A stretch of DNA of 64,000 bases from Casuarius casuarius (GCA_003342895.1 PTFA01000011.1:8147081-8211080), one strand, 5' to 3'. Positions 12,401 to 25,642 are shown, counted from the first letter of the stretch. Translations and numbers: made by a program. Notes: generated by a model not told the origin, from the letters alone.

Positions 12401-15400
12401 AATCTGGAGCTGTGGCCTTAGGTATTTATGCACAGAGACCATTAGGTTCCAAAAAATTTAAATACTAAATAAAGATTAACACATTTAATTAAGTACTAAG
12501 TAAAAATTAACACATTTTCCCAGTGCTCTAAAAGATAACAGGCTTGATTCTCCTTTTCAACAGAAGTACCTTATAAATTGTTATTTAGCTTCATTGAGCA
12601 GCTAACTACAATCTAATAAAACCATTCAGGAAACAAGTAGAAAAGAGAACTGTTTATGAAATCTCCCAGGTAATGGAGCTTCTTTTCAACTACTTAAATT
12701 AACCAAGTCATTTATTTCAAGCACTGAATGGTATGAATGAGATAGTCTGTCTTCAGGTAAGTAACATATCAATAAAACAAAACCTATTTTCTTGATAACC
12801 CCATTATTTGTGATTAAAACGTAGGTAATGACTGAAAACATAATTTTAAGCTCACCTTAACTGATACATACCAAGAATGAGGAATTTGTCATACTGTTGT
12901 CCTTTTCCGGGGCCAGGCAGCCAGTGACTTGATTCCTTTCCTACATAACTGGTAAAAGATCAGTCCAAGGGGTGGTGGGACTACTTTGTCTACCAGTGAC
13001 TAACCTGCCAGAATGGAAACAGTGTGGTATCACATCGACAGGTCATAGCAATTCCTTCAGGAAAGCCGCATTTCCAGTCCCACAAATTTACCCCAGGAGA
13101 GTTCACCAACCAGATGTCACATTACTTCAAGAGTTGCCACAGATGGCATAGAACAGCCCTTTTTAGTCCAAAATATTTCAGCAGTTTCAAAATCACTGTT
13201 GATTTACTGGATTTCTCTTGATAATAAAGAAATCTGTCATTAGAACAGATTTATAGTGCCTGGTTTATATGCTTTATTAGTATCTGTACCTTTTGATGAT
13301 CCCAAGAGTTTGTTCTTAGTTTTTTCACAAAAATCTTTTCTTGCATTTTAGAGGCAGGGAGATAGATATAGGCTCAGACACACAATAATTACATAGCATT
13401 TGATCCCACTATTGATCTGTGCTCAGAAATCCCATTGTTATGCAGAATCAGGCACATCCCTGCCAGATGGGATTTTTCCAGACTAACCCCTTGAAATTTC
13501 ACAGTGCTACATAACAGTACCACTTCCCACTTAATCAAAAAAGTAATAGTGAAACTGCACTATGAGCTCAGATGTGTTGGTCAAAACCTCAGCAGGACAG
13601 TTAAGGGCTTTCTGAAAGAATGATGTAAATATACCATGCCACCTCCACATCCTAATGCAGCTAGAAGCATTATATAGCAATGTCTACCCACATGACAACT
13701 GGTGACATTGGCCTGACTCACCAAAACAAAGGAATATTTTATTTTAATGCCTATTTACTTTGTCTGCCTGTCAGCCTGTCAAACAGCAACCATCTGTGAC
13801 AATAAGGAAAACCAGTCCCCTGATCAAAGCACTGAAATACAGTGAGTAGAGAAGTAGTAACATCATACTGATGACTATGAAGGTCCCCATAATCTAACAC
13901 AAACCACCTGTGAATTTTCTGGGTTGGAAAGAGAGTGGGAATACTTCAGCAGGTGTCTTCAGACTGACAGAGTGGCACAGCTGAAAAAAATAATTGGTCC
14001 CTTGGAGTTCACATGACTTCAATCTTCTTTTTAAGCAGCACTGTCCTTTTCAGCAGGTTTCACTACAGGGAGCAAGATCAGTCTTCTTTTGGGTTGGTTT
14101 GGTATTGGTCTTTTGTGCTGACTATGATCCTGTATTACTTTCTACACCATTTTCTGTCAGATCCCAAAACTGCCAGGAAATGTGAGCATTTTTCACCTTC
14201 CCATCTGTTTTTGCTGCATGCAGGTCACAACCTGGGCTGAAATTGGAGATGCTTGCTTCCCATGCAAATATACCATATTACCACTCCCAATGTATTGCAG
14301 TTTTGAGTAGTATCATCAGCTGAAGTATTCAGTAACTCTAGTTATCCCAGGCCTGTTTGCATTTCCTCCTGTAAGCTTTCTCTCACCCTTTCCAAGTGTT
14401 ATCCTTCTAGGGTTCTTTGCTTCTTCAGAAACCAGCAGTAGCAATGAAAAACCCAGTTACTTACTGCAGTACATCATAATTAGCTTAAGTATAAACAGCG
14501 TATCATCGATAACAAAGGAGCGTGTACGTCCCACTGACTTTCGTTAGCCCTATAAAGAGAGAAAGATGCACTCCAGAGAGCAGTTAACTCCACCAGATGA
14601 TCACTTCAGACTGCAATGCAGTTGTTTACGTTGTCTGTATTCACAGTGCTTAGCAAGAAAATTACGGACTCCCAGTTCCTCCTGTTCCCTTGTTCTGCCC
14701 TGGAGGAACAACTAGGCCACAAAAAAGCCAAACAAGAGATGACAGCCCCAAAACCAAGATTGCTTTCTTCTTAGACAGGACAAATGACTCACAAGACTTA
14801 GTCTGTGGCAACCCAAGTGAATCAATTCCTCCTTTTCTTCACTGAGTAAGGCCCTAACATGTCAGTGGCTACTTGATCAATCAACAGCCTATACACCTTC
14901 AGTACATTAATGCCCTGGTTTTATCAGAGGGTGATTTCTATGGCCTATATACCATTTGTTTTGTAATAATTCTCCTGACTGACCTAAGAGGTCCTCTGCT
15001 GAATTTCATCCATGCCACTTTTGGCATACCTAAAGGTTTATATGGCCTGTGCAATGGGGGAGCATAAATAATGAAGATACTCGGATTACAGGAGTTCTGG
15101 GCTTATTAGAAACACACAGTTCAGTGAAGATCTACCAGCATGAATTTGGAAGTAGTGCACCATACATCACCACAGGATTAGCTCCATGGCTCACAGACCC
15201 AGCCTACAAACAACCCTGCACATGCAGTTTTAGAAATGATTGATGTGTCTCTGCCATCTTTATTTTTTTTCCCTCCTCCCAAAGTAAAACAAATATTCAC
15301 ATCCAATGCCTTGCCAATCCATAGAAGAGTGTTTTAAGTCCTGTTATTTAGCATTTCTCTCAGCTACAACCAACTGCTTTAAGCCCACAGTACAACATCA

Positions 15401-16305
15401 TTGACATCAGTCGAGTGAGATCCATTTATAGACACTAATGAAATTTGGTTCAATAAATAAACTGGAGTTGGCTGATAGATACTGTTACATATATACCTTA
15501 CTTAATAGGGTTATATTTAATACTGGAAGCAATAAACTATTCTTAAGTGAATTTTTTAAATTGCTTGCATAAGCCCAACAAAAACAATTTTTCTATGTAA
15601 AGTACAACTTGACTAATGCCTTCCCCCAGAAAAAAATAAAGCAAAGCAAAAAAGAACCCCACAGTTATGGTCAATAATAAATATCACTCTAAGAAACACA
15701 ATATATGGAGAAAAAAACAAACATTAAAACATTAGGAGTGATTTTCATGAGCCAAAGAGCCTTGAAAAGTAACATAGGCCTATTTTTCATGAATTCTCTA
15801 AACTGCAATCTCACAGTCTTGTGATGCTCTGCCTAGTTTCTGGCTTTCAGTTTCACACAGTCAGAAGTGTTTTCCTGGTTTTTCCTTTTGCCTTCAGAAC
15901 TGTGAGTCTGCATTGAAGAAAGTCCTAGGATCAAGATTTTTCAGAGATTGAATCATCCACATTTAAAAAATAGTGTTCATTCTAACGCCAAGATTAAGGT
16001 CTTAGGTAGGGCAGAATTCAGAGGATTCAGTGGTTGCATGGGCTATATTTGTGCTGCTAATAACATTTTAGTTGCCATGAAGACAGCAGATTTTTCTAGA
16101 CAGAACACATAGCCTGAAAAAGAGAAAAGAGAATGGGGAAAGAATATTGATCTTCTTAAATATGGTTGCTAGGTTAAAAAGAAAATTGTTGTGGTTACAC
16201 CCATAATGAAATTATGAATTAATGTATTTATACTGTAAATATATTTGCTTATAATGTATTAAATCTGTTAAGGTTCATTTTTAAAAATCTTGACAGTCAT
16301 TGGAA
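9400..16305. other. AT-rich non-coding stretch
   Basis: No gene is supported. Seen: a T-rich patch at 9475-9600, an exact ATGCAAAT octamer word near 9436, a GAAA-type microsatellite at about 10468-10487, a CAATGTTT/AAACATTG hairpin at 11379-11398, and a CAG|GTAAGT donor-like site near 12757 without a convincing acceptor. Open frames are short and unrecognised. Confidence 0.45.
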
Positions 16306-16309
16306 AGGG

Positions 16310-16323
16310 TTTTTTTTTTTTTT
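16310..16323. repeat. poly(T), 14 nt
   Basis: Fourteen consecutive T on the plus strand. No SINE body or target-site duplication is recognisable beside it. Confidence 0.9.
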
Positions 16324-16439
16324 CCAAAGAAAAAAATCCTCGTATAAATCTCAAAGTCAAAGAGGTATTCATGGACACTATTCAGCGAGATGTCATTTCA
16401 CCCCCTACATAAGAAGCTATCTCCTTCCATCTTTCTGAA

Positions 16440-16680
16440 TACCTTTCTAACCGCCATGGATCACATCTGCACTCAGCAGTGACATGGGACAGCGAGGCTG
16501 GAAGCTCTGGAGTGAGAAACAGCCCGGATTGGCCAGTAGCACTGCAAGCGCTGTGGCTGGAGATTGCTGCCAAACTCCAGCTACCGCATCAACATTGCGT
16601 GGCACCGTTAGCAGCCCAGACCCGTGCCACGTCTCTGCTCTAAGGTGTGAACCTCACAGGGCAATGAAAACACCACTCTG
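16440..16680. other. CpG-enriched GC pocket
   Basis: About nine CpG dinucleotides fall within roughly 200 bp, against a strongly CpG-poor background. Open frames of about 63-65 codons lie on both strands (16382-16573 minus, 16484-16681 plus) without recognisable domains. It is too short for a classical CpG island; it may be an unmethylated regulatory element, a small exon or an old repeat. Confidence 0.4.
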
Positions 16681-16689
16681 AAGGCTTTG

Positions 16690-19335
16690 TAACGCTGAGA
16701 GATCAACTAGCCAACACTGCAGCAAAGGACACCTAGCAATTTACAAACACAGACCAACATCTTGGAAACAGGATTGAGTACCTTTACCTCAGAGCTTTAG
16801 TTTACTGGAGCCACTTCAGGCAATGCATAGAGACTTGAAAGCCCAAATAATTAATAGATCACCCTAATAGTCGTGAGATGAGATAAACTATTTCTATATC
16901 CCTTCCCTCGAGGCAAATATAGAAGGGGAGGGTGAGTTGGGATGAGGGAAGCTGTGCAGTGCTTTCTTTGCCAAACCTGCTGTCTAATACAGCCCTCATA
17001 GAAGAGTTACTGCTCACACAGCATGTTACAGCCCTTCTGGCTATGTAAACTTACACTAGGCGAATGGATCAGCACATACAAACCTGCAGACTGAAAAGGG
17101 CAAAGCTAACTTTCCTGATGAGCTGTCCTGTGTGCTCCTCAGCTGCAAGCTGCAAGTACAGTCTTTTAGTCTACATTCCAATATTTAGCAATGTTTTCTC
17201 TGCTTTAGGCTAATAAAGTCTCCCTATCTTTTTCTTCGTAAGATTTTTCACTCCACTTCCAAGTTATGCTCCCAGCATATTTCCCTTTGCTGCATTTTTT
17301 GGTGGCTGTGAGGCACATGCCTACCTAATGCCAAGCACCAGAGAAGATCAGAGCAGACATCAGAGAGCTCAATCAGTGAACGGTACCAGCTTGCAGGCTT
17401 TACTTATGTGAGCCTGGAGGCCACTACTCACTCATTTTTGAACTTTAAAGGATCCTGGCTGTTGTAGGCCCCAATAGTTTTTTCATTCCTTTTTATAGAA
17501 GAATGTTGACTGTAACTCCACCTAAATCCAAGCTGCTTCGTAAAAAGCACCAACAGCAAACAAAAAGATCTCTTGCTCTTTGGGGAAAGCAGAGGAAAGG
17601 AGTTTGCAGTGAAAGCAGATGCAGACTGTAGAACGGCTTCTCAGAAGGTAGATATTGACAGCAATATTCTATATTTATCTTTACATTTATGTATACATAT
17701 AAGAAAACCGAAACAGAACAAATGATTTCTGTAAAAAAGGGAATAAAAAGGAAAGAGGAATAGGGAAGCATTTTCTGTCTTGTTATCTCTCTCCAATAAA
17801 TTCAACTGCAACATATGAAAAGAAATGCAAAGATGCAATTTGTACTTGGAACGTATGTATATAGTTGAATGAAATATTAGCCCTACTAAAATGAATAGGA
17901 AACACTTACATTAGTACAACCAGTATTTCGAGCAGTATGTGCTAAAGAGATTTTAGATTATGTACCCAATGACCCAATGTGCTTCTGAACATTATACGAT
18001 TCACAGTGAATTCTTCCTACTAACCTTATGTTTTTATCCTGTTTCTACAAGGAACCATACTGTTTGTCATTACCAGCAATTTTTGCAGTCCCATAAATTT
18101 GATTAAAAATGAGAAAAAGACTGCAAACATCATAAAGTATTTTAGAGACTTTGTAGATATGGGATGGAATAGAAGGCACATGAGGAGAAAGGCTGAAAGG
18201 ATATAGAAACCAGGCTACTAGTAAATTGGGCTTCATCATTTCTCCTGCTTTAGCTACTGTTAAGGTGACTGACTGAGACAAATGCTGGCAGTGAGACTGC
18301 AAATGCTTGACATAAACAGGAAATACTATCCCTATAGGGAAATAGCCGTCCTCCTGCAGCTTCTAAAGAGGTAAAAACCCTCGCATGTTATGGTCCTTGA
18401 ACACTGTTATGTTCTGTTCCTTCTCTCTAGTATATACAGCTGCGGTGTTGTTCATCCTCATGTACCATTGCAGCACCTCTAAAAACCATTAATTAAGTTT
18501 TGAAAGAAATCTGACAAAGCACTAAAGAAAACTTTCTTTCTTTTTATCCAACTTATTTTAGCTGCTGGGTGATTAAAGTGTATCAGATGTCACTAAATGC
18601 ATAAGATAAGATAAGAAAATACTTTTCTTTATATGTCACATGCTCATTCTCATCCAAATGGCTTATAAAGTGGGAGATTCCTACTGCTGCCATTAATGAT
18701 CTACCTGTTCTTAACTGTAACACTCCACATGACTGACCCATTTTTTAGGCTGCATAGGTGTAAATTCAGTGGCCATTTTGCCTGTGGAAATAAAGTACAT
18801 GATTTGATATTACTGCATATTTTTCCTTCATAACCACTGCTGCATGAAAGCAGCAAAGGCTTCCAACGTCTCCCTGCTCTGGAGCATGCAAACAGATTGA
18901 GAATCGTTATCATCTGCACGTGTTACTGCAGCAGCGTTCCCTTTGTTGTCAAACTAGGCTCGGATCCATTCCAAAAAATCCAAGTCCAAACCTAATTTCT
19001 GGCAGGACCTGCAGGATCAAATATGTCTCCTTGGCATTCATTTGCTGTGTGAAAGCCTCAAAAGGACAATGAATGACAGCCAAACTGATTATCAGTTTCA
19101 GCGAGTGAAGGTCAGCAAGTGTAACATCTGCCTTGCTGGTGCTTGCCTACGTATTCATGCGCAACTTTCTGCTCATCCAGAGGTCACAAAAACTCACAGA
19201 ATGAACAAGATCCCACTGGAACTGTCTGTGTCCATGGACATGGAGACAGCTTGTTTTCCTACCCATTCAGGCAGATATTTTGTAAATTTGACTGACTGAA
19301 GTAGCTGCATGGGTCAAAAATCACTCGCTGGATTC
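16690..19335. other. AT-rich non-coding stretch, nothing recognised
   Basis: No gene or classifiable repeat is visible. Short open frames occur by chance on both strands. Confidence 0.45.
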
Positions 19336-19337
19336 TG

Positions 19338-19358
19338 TTTTTTTTTTTTTTTTTTTTT
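19338..19358. repeat. poly(T), 21 nt
   Basis: Twenty-one consecutive T, the longest homopolymer I found in the window. No retroposon body is recognisable on either side, so this is scored as a simple repeat. Confidence 0.9.
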
Positions 19359-19821
19359 GATTATGCAAAAATAAGGAGGATAGCCAGCATGGCGCATGAA
19401 TATTTCCTCCATCTTTTACAGCACATGCTGATTCATTGAGCTAAGAAAAATTACTAACAGTTGTGTAGTGCCTTTCCCATGAAAAAGCTGCCTCAGGCAT
19501 TTTGCACTATTATAGGAGAAACAAACCAGATCATGATTTTGTGTAAATCAGTGTAGCGCTGTCACTAGTTAACACAAATTACTTGCCCCAGCATACTTAT
19601 AAAAACCAAATCTTCAAAATGTCAAATATAAGCCACAAAATCAAGTAAGTAATTTCCACAACAAATCTCAAACACTGTTGAAAATGCAGTGCTTCCTCTG
19701 CCATGATCTAGGAGAATGATCTGGTCCCACCATAAACAACTTCAAGAATATCTCTGTAATGCACTTTTAAAAGTTTTACCACACATTACACTATTTGAAT
19801 GACTCCACACCCAAATTGCAC

Positions 19822-19846
19822 AACTTGAAAAGATACTTTTCAAGTT
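19822..19846. repeat. perfect hairpin, 11-bp stem, 3-nt loop
   Basis: AACTTGAAAAG at 19822-19832 pairs exactly with CTTTTCAAGTT at 19836-19846 around an ATA loop. A perfect 11-bp stem with so short a loop is rarer than the 8-bp hairpins scattered through the window, but not impossible by chance. Confidence 0.8.
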
Positions 19847-19949
19847 CAGAGATACCAAATAAAAATCCATTCCAGAGCACACTCTACAGAAATAAAACTC
19901 TTTTCTCAGGAAATTTGGAAACACGGGAACCAGTAGGCATGAAATCATT

Positions 19950-19964
19950 AAAAAAAAAAAAAAA
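19950..19964. repeat. poly(A), 15 nt
   Basis: Fifteen consecutive A followed by purine-rich GAGAAGAGCAAGAGAG. No processed pseudogene or SINE body is recognisable upstream. Confidence 0.9.
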
Positions 19965-19969
19965 GAGAA

Positions 19970-22900
19970 GAGCAAGAGAGACTACTAACAAGAATAAAAC
20001 TAGATGCTTCTTAAGCTGACACCCATTAGATTTATTTCATGTTTTGCTTCAGTTTCAAGAATGGTCTTTATAGTTTGGGACAATATTCCTGAAATTTTCT
20101 AAAGAATATCTCCATTACTAAACTCTATGGAAAATATTCAGTGCATCTGCCTCCAAATCACCCGAAGTAAATTAGTTTTTGTGATTCAACAGCCCAGACA
20201 TGAATTTCCACAGAGCAGGCAGTGGAGCTAAGGTGGCTGCGTTAATACTGCCCAGCATTGGGTACACCCGGCTGGAAAGGGGCCGTTTTTACAGCTCCCT
20301 CATCAGCCCCAGGGACAAGCAGCCCTTCAACACTGTGTGAAAGATGATCATGGTTAAAAACAGGAAAGACTGAAGATATCTTACTATATACAGTTTTTGC
20401 TAATAGCTTTTCTCTTTCTTGAGTTATCACCATATACTCTGATTCCTCATTTTATTTCATGTTTTTTCAATATTATTACTCAACAGCAAAACTAGTGGAA
20501 ATTTTTGCTTATCAACAAGCGATATAAAGTGCTTTAGGCTCTTAATGAAGACTCTAAAAGACATCAGACAAAAACATATGTTTGGAAACTAAAGTTGTAT
20601 ATTTAACAGCTAGATGATTTTCATACTCAAATTCGATATTTGAGTCAAGAAGCAAGAGTACATATAACTGCAGCTGGAGTGTTTTAAAAACAGACTATGA
20701 AATACATAAACAAAAGAAGTTGTTAATTGTTGTGTAAAGCAACTCCAGCAGGTATGTTGGAAAAATCAGCTTGGTAGAGACGGGTATAACTTAATTCGAG
20801 AAGATGTGCCTCAGACAACAACAACAAAGTTTAAATTCACTTCCTCAACTGAATTTTGTATTCTTGCAAGATGATGACAGTTCATATTTTTGTATTAAAT
20901 TACTTAAATACAATAGAACAAAGAAACATCTAGATGACACACCCAGATAAGGTCATAACTCCATTTGCCATAGACAAAGCACAGAAAATAGAGTAACACA
21001 TGTTCTTTCTATGCCAAAGTATGCAAAACAGAAAACAAGAGAATACCTTTTCTTGCTTACCTAATGTTATAAATTCACACACACACACCAGTTTGTGTGC
21101 ACTTTGACTGAGAACTGAACCATGAACTTCATTCATTAAACACAGGTATAACCTTCCACCCATATGGTTCTTATCACACTCCATGAAGTTTAATGAAAAC
21201 TTTCTTTCTAAGTGAATATACTTCCATTCTTCATTTACAGTAAATTAATCTTTACCCCTAAAATAAATTAAAGGGTAGTTTAAATTAATTAGTAGGTGCC
21301 AACTTTGTCATTAATTTTCATTCTCTTGTCATTGTCCTGGATTATATCACATGTTTATTAAGGCAAAAAATAATGAAAGTCACAATTAATGTTTGTATTT
21401 ATTATGGTAAATACTAATTAGTCCCTAGATAGTGTGCACCACTGTTGTAACTGCTGATATAAACACAGCATAAGAGAAAGATGTATAACATAAACTGAAG
21501 AATGCAATTGCAGGAACCATCATATTAGTTCCACAGTATTTCAGGAATGTTTTATTTAACAAGGACTGGCCAGCTGGAAAACCAACAAAAGGAAAAAGGA
21601 CGACTCCATCAGAGGAAGGGCCAGGGGGAGGAGAGCAAAATATTTTGAAGTACAGCAGAAGAACAAAATCTGGTGAAAGACAGGAAGCAGAAGCCATTGC
21701 AAGAAGCAGAACATTTTTATACGGCAGAAAAAAAGCGCACAAAGCTGTTGAGCACTCAGCTTCTGGGCACCACATATATTCCTACAGCTGAGTAGCGACG
21801 CGTCTGTCTGATGGCTTCCCACTTGTTCCTATCCCAAATATCCTGTGTTTGGGAGGTTGGAAGGCAGCTTTCATAGAAATACCACATGAGATCGAAGAAC
21901 GCTGGAGGGAAGATCTGACGCAGCCAGTCTTGTTAGCCATTTGCAAGATAGGAAAAGTGCAGCTTTGGCTTGATTCCACTTTACCCCCTCTCTGGTGTGC
22001 AACAGCACCTTCTAGCTTAGCCTGACAGCTAAGGGTGCCAAGACAGTCGTAACTCTAGCATCTATAAACTCGAGTGATTAAGTCTGCAAACAAAAAGTTT
22101 TCATATGCAAAATATATTACAAAATTGCCAAATCACAGACACAGTCATAGTGCACATAGAGTGCATAACATAGGTGATCCGCTCAAGCTGGTCAGCTTTT
22201 TGTTGAGAGATGAATTACACAGAAAAAGACTTCTCAGCAAAAATGAAAGTTGCATAGAAAATTTCAAATGTGGACAAATTTTTCTTGTTCTCTGATGAAA
22301 AATAAAATATTTTGAGCCGTTAGTTTTCAGATATATATTTTAACCCAAAATTATGCCTTAGAAGTAGTTTCTAATTAAAAATAATTCTTTCCACCAGTTT
22401 TTGAGAAGTGAAAAAATTACTTGCAACAATGTTCTTATAAGATAACCCTTTTTTATCAACTATAATCCCTTGGAAATAAGTCATTTTATCTATTTTCATA
22501 TAAATCTTCATTTTCAATATTGCTGAAGGCATGTAACTTCTGAGTAACATGAGTAAGAGCATGTAAGATGTGCTCTTGAGCACATTGATAAATGAAAAAG
22601 TAGATGAGCTCACTACTCTGTTAAATAAGAAAGCACTCTCCCTCACTGCCTGTGAGAAATTGAACAGTCACGGCCATTTGCCAACTTTTACTTCCATTAT
22701 TTAAAATTAGATTATTAAGTGTTTCTTTCCAGAATAATAACTTCAGGGACCAATCTCTATATACATCAGCTACAAGACTTTACATAACAGCTGCTTTTGC
22801 TTTAAAATAAAACAAACTAAAAATATGATTGGTCGCATATTTAAGTCTATGAGATAAAAAGACAACTATTTCTAGGACTTAAAACCTTACATGAAAATCC

Positions 22901-23395
22901 TTTCAGACAATTTTTATATGCCTCTTTTTATACTCCACCATTATTTTTTTGTCACAGAAATGCATGGAGAGCATAGCCCCTCTGGTGTAGGCACTCACAG
23001 AACAGCTCTTCCTGCGCTCTCAGTCTTATGAGCCAGACACACCTGTCTGCGCAGTGGTTGCTGAGTAAAATACCAAGTCTTATTTGGAGCACACTTTTTA
23101 TTCTGACCCAGTGAGATGCTCATTCACATGCTTAACCTTAAACATTTCAGAAGAGCTAGGGAAGTATATGCTTAAGCGCTAATTCATGACAAATCTGAGA
23201 GATGGTGAGGAAACGTGGCCACATAGCAGACAAACGTATGCTGCATGCTCTTAGTGAATGGGTTTGGTTTTCAGGGTCATTTCACTGAGTAACATTTTCA
23301 GAAATACAGCCTAATTTTGCTCTTAAGTTAACATGTGGAAGGGAGCACACTTTCACTTTCAGCTAAATAATATAAAGGAAAATGTCTCTAAGCTA
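19970..23395. other. AT-rich non-coding stretch
   Basis: No gene is supported. Small items: an ACTCAAAT/ATTTGAGT hairpin at 20625-20645, a short CA repeat at 21077-21088 opposed by TGTGTG, and an 18-bp near-palindrome ATGTGCTC-TT-GAGCACAT at 22568-22585. Minus-strand frames at 21425-21822 are longish but overlap in two frames and show no family features. Confidence 0.45.
23100..23200 (+). repeat. possible ancient sauropsid repeat fragment
   Basis: TTCACATGCTTAACCTTAAA followed about 40 bp later by TATATGCTTAAGCGC resembles the 'CACATGCTTAAGTTTAAGCA...GCTTAAGTGC' tract I recall in sauropsid interspersed repeats. Match by eye only; family unnamed. Confidence 0.3.
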
Positions 23396-23404
23396 AGCAT
23401 CCTA

Positions 23405-23620
23405 TTAAATCTCATTTCTTCAGCTGAGTCATTTATATGCAGTTCATGAGGTCAAATAATTTACTTTTTTTATGGTTAATTACAACTTTTGAAGGAAACT
23501 AAAAGGCCTTCATATTGTGTGTCTGCTAATAATTACCAGTAATGTGATTAAACTCATGTTTAATGCTTATCTAAATTAGCTCATTAGCTTGTATGGATGT
23601 TTGAAAACCTCCAAAGACTG
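23405..23620. promoter_or_regulatory. enhancer-like AT-rich block with homeodomain words
   Basis: Within about 200 bp there is an AP-1 consensus TGAGTCA (23425-23431), two TAATTA homeodomain cores (23477-23482 and 23530-23535), several ATTA/TAAT repeats and a CAGCTG E-box overlapping the AP-1 word region. The texture resembles deeply conserved vertebrate non-coding elements. Function is inference; AT-rich DNA yields such words by chance. Confidence 0.3.
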
Positions 23621-24046
23621 AAAAATATTCAGCTTTCATTATAATCCTGATACGGATCTAATAGACTGTGGCTACCATATTCATTACTCTCTGTATATAT
23701 AGTACTGTGTGGAATATCACTTGTCTCAAACCAATTATTATGCAAATCCCAAGATCTTCTTGCTTGACACTCCCCAGTGACAATGAAATCTTGTTTGGCT
23801 TAAATAATCATTGGGGATCCACTTACACTATGAATGAATATTTCAGATTCTGCATAGTAAGGAACTATATTTTCTTAAATCAGAGAGTAACAGGAAAAAG
23901 AAAACATCAAGTAGAAGAATACTTTAAATTTCCTTGTAACTTAATTCTGTTGTCTTGATACTTTTTCTGGAGTACATACTGCCAGATGAAAAACAAGACT
24001 TAGGTCTAGGTTAGCCTTGTTTATGCTGCCTATTTTTCTTATACAG

Positions 24047-24092
24047 AGAAGCTTCTTATCCTGCACTGATTTCAGTGACGTTAATCAGAGAG
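24047..24092 (+). other. exon-like 46-nt segment within a repeat remnant
   Basis: A good acceptor (pyrimidine-rich tract ending ATACAG at 24041-24046) is followed 46 nt later by AGAG|GTAAGT (GT at 24093). Two of three frames are open. However CACTGATTTCAGTG followed by GTTAATCAGAG resembles the sauropsid 'GATTTCAGTGGAGTTACACCAG' repeat tract, so the donor and body may be repeat-derived. It could be an exonised repeat, or nothing. Confidence 0.2.
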
Positions 24093-24203
24093 GTAAGTAC
24101 ATCTGATTAGACATACATAGCCCCGTTGTTATCATTCTCTCTCCACCTGCCCCCAAAGAAAGTGGAAGAGAAACAGTAAAAGAGTTGGGGTTTGGGTTTT
24201 TTG

Positions 24204-24223
24204 TTTTTTTTTTTTTTTTTTTT
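24204..24223. repeat. poly(T), 20 nt
   Basis: Twenty consecutive T preceded by a G/T-rich lead-in (GGGGTTTGGGTTTTTTG). Simple repeat; no retroposon body seen. Confidence 0.9.
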
Positions 24224-24239
24224 GGATCAGTGGGTATAA

Positions 24240-25600
24240 AAGCATTTTGAATTGATAAAACAATTTATGTTTTATAAAACCACAGCAGATGCATACTTAC
24301 ATATCAATATATTCTAAAACTGTTTTACAAAAGTGTGCAATCATATACCTACATAACACTAAAATGATTAGAAATACACAAAATGCACTGATTTTCTTTT
24401 TCTCTGTTCTTTTTAATGTAACTGTACAAGTTTTTATTTAGCATGACTTCCTGAAGAAAATCAGGATTTCATTCTTGGCTTTAATGGGACCAAAGTTTCA
24501 TCTGCATGTGAAATCTAATCTTAATTTTTGTTTCTTTTGAGCAGCTGTTTCAAATATAGTCTTATGATTGTATATTATTTGTCAAGTAATATTCTATAAT
24601 ATTTTATAATTTTTAACATACTATAATTTCTTTCATATCATATACCGTATATATCGTAACTCCATATCCCTTAAAACTGTGTACTGCATTAAAAAAAGTT
24701 CATGGCATTCATTAAAACCACAAATTAAAATATAATTAAGTCGATTCCTGCTGACAAAGCATGGCAACAAATTAATAGAGGAAAGCTTTTTGCTCTGACT
24801 TCTCCATAATAAGGAGAACATTAACTCTATTAATAGTGCTACATTAAAATATCTAGCTGTAAAAGTGTTTTGTCATTCAGAACTGCTGACTCAAGAGTTT
24901 GCTATTAGATAAGCTTCCAGACTTTTAGCTACTTATTCTATTTGCTCATTCTGCCCACTAGCTATTTCACAAAATTATTCATTTCATGAACAAATTCAAT
25001 AACTAGTAGTCAAATTCCCATTCAGGTAAAAAGAAGGGCTAAATCTCTTCCTCTCTACTATCACTGTTTCCCATATTTCAATAATTTTTCTTTAGAATAG
25101 ATATTGTATGCTGCATTTAATTTAATAGCCTCAATCGTTTCAGACCCAAAACACAAAAAACTGTGGTTAAACAAAAAGAACAGATTCTGTTTTCTAGAAA
25201 CCATTATCCTCCCTGCCACTATAATCCAAGCATGATCCATATAACCATGGGGAAAAAAAAATCACCAATATGTTATTCATCTATCTTATGGAGGCAGTTA
25301 ATCTTCAATATCTGCAAACTTCAAAGCCAGGGTCACTCCCAATCTGTGATAAACCTCATTCCCAAGTGGTCGCCAAAACCGAGGCTCACTCTCTTTGCTG
25401 AGTAGGTCACCAGCACCGGAGGTAACGGAGAATGCCGCACCTCGGGCAAGCAGGAGCAGTGTCTTCTGCTTCTTTGAAAACCTTCAATTTAGATGCAATG
25501 GTTATTTCAAGAATTAGTGAAATTCACATCAGCATTTTCTTGTTCTCTCCCTTCAATATAGAATAAATGACAGATTTCATAAAATCGAAAACTAGAATCT
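24240..25600. other. AT-rich non-coding stretch, nothing recognised
   Basis: No gene or classifiable repeat. A small CpG-containing patch lies at 25370-25450 without further features. Confidence 0.45.
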
Positions 25601-25602
25601 TG

Positions 25603-25642
25603 TAACATTTTCTAAATGTTATATCCTTTTCTAAAAAGGATA
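25603..25642. repeat. two abutting perfect hairpins
   Basis: TAACATTT-TCT-AAATGTTA (25603-25621) is followed immediately by TATCCTTTT-CTA-AAAAGGATA (25622-25642). Both have perfect stems (8 and 9 bp) and 3-nt loops, with no spacer between them. Each alone is near chance expectation; exact adjacency is unusual. Confidence 0.8.

Noticed and set aside
13350..13430. MIR-like TTTTAGAGGCAGGGAGATAG with GGCTCAGACA
   Set aside because: Resemblance to the reverse MIR core is too loose.
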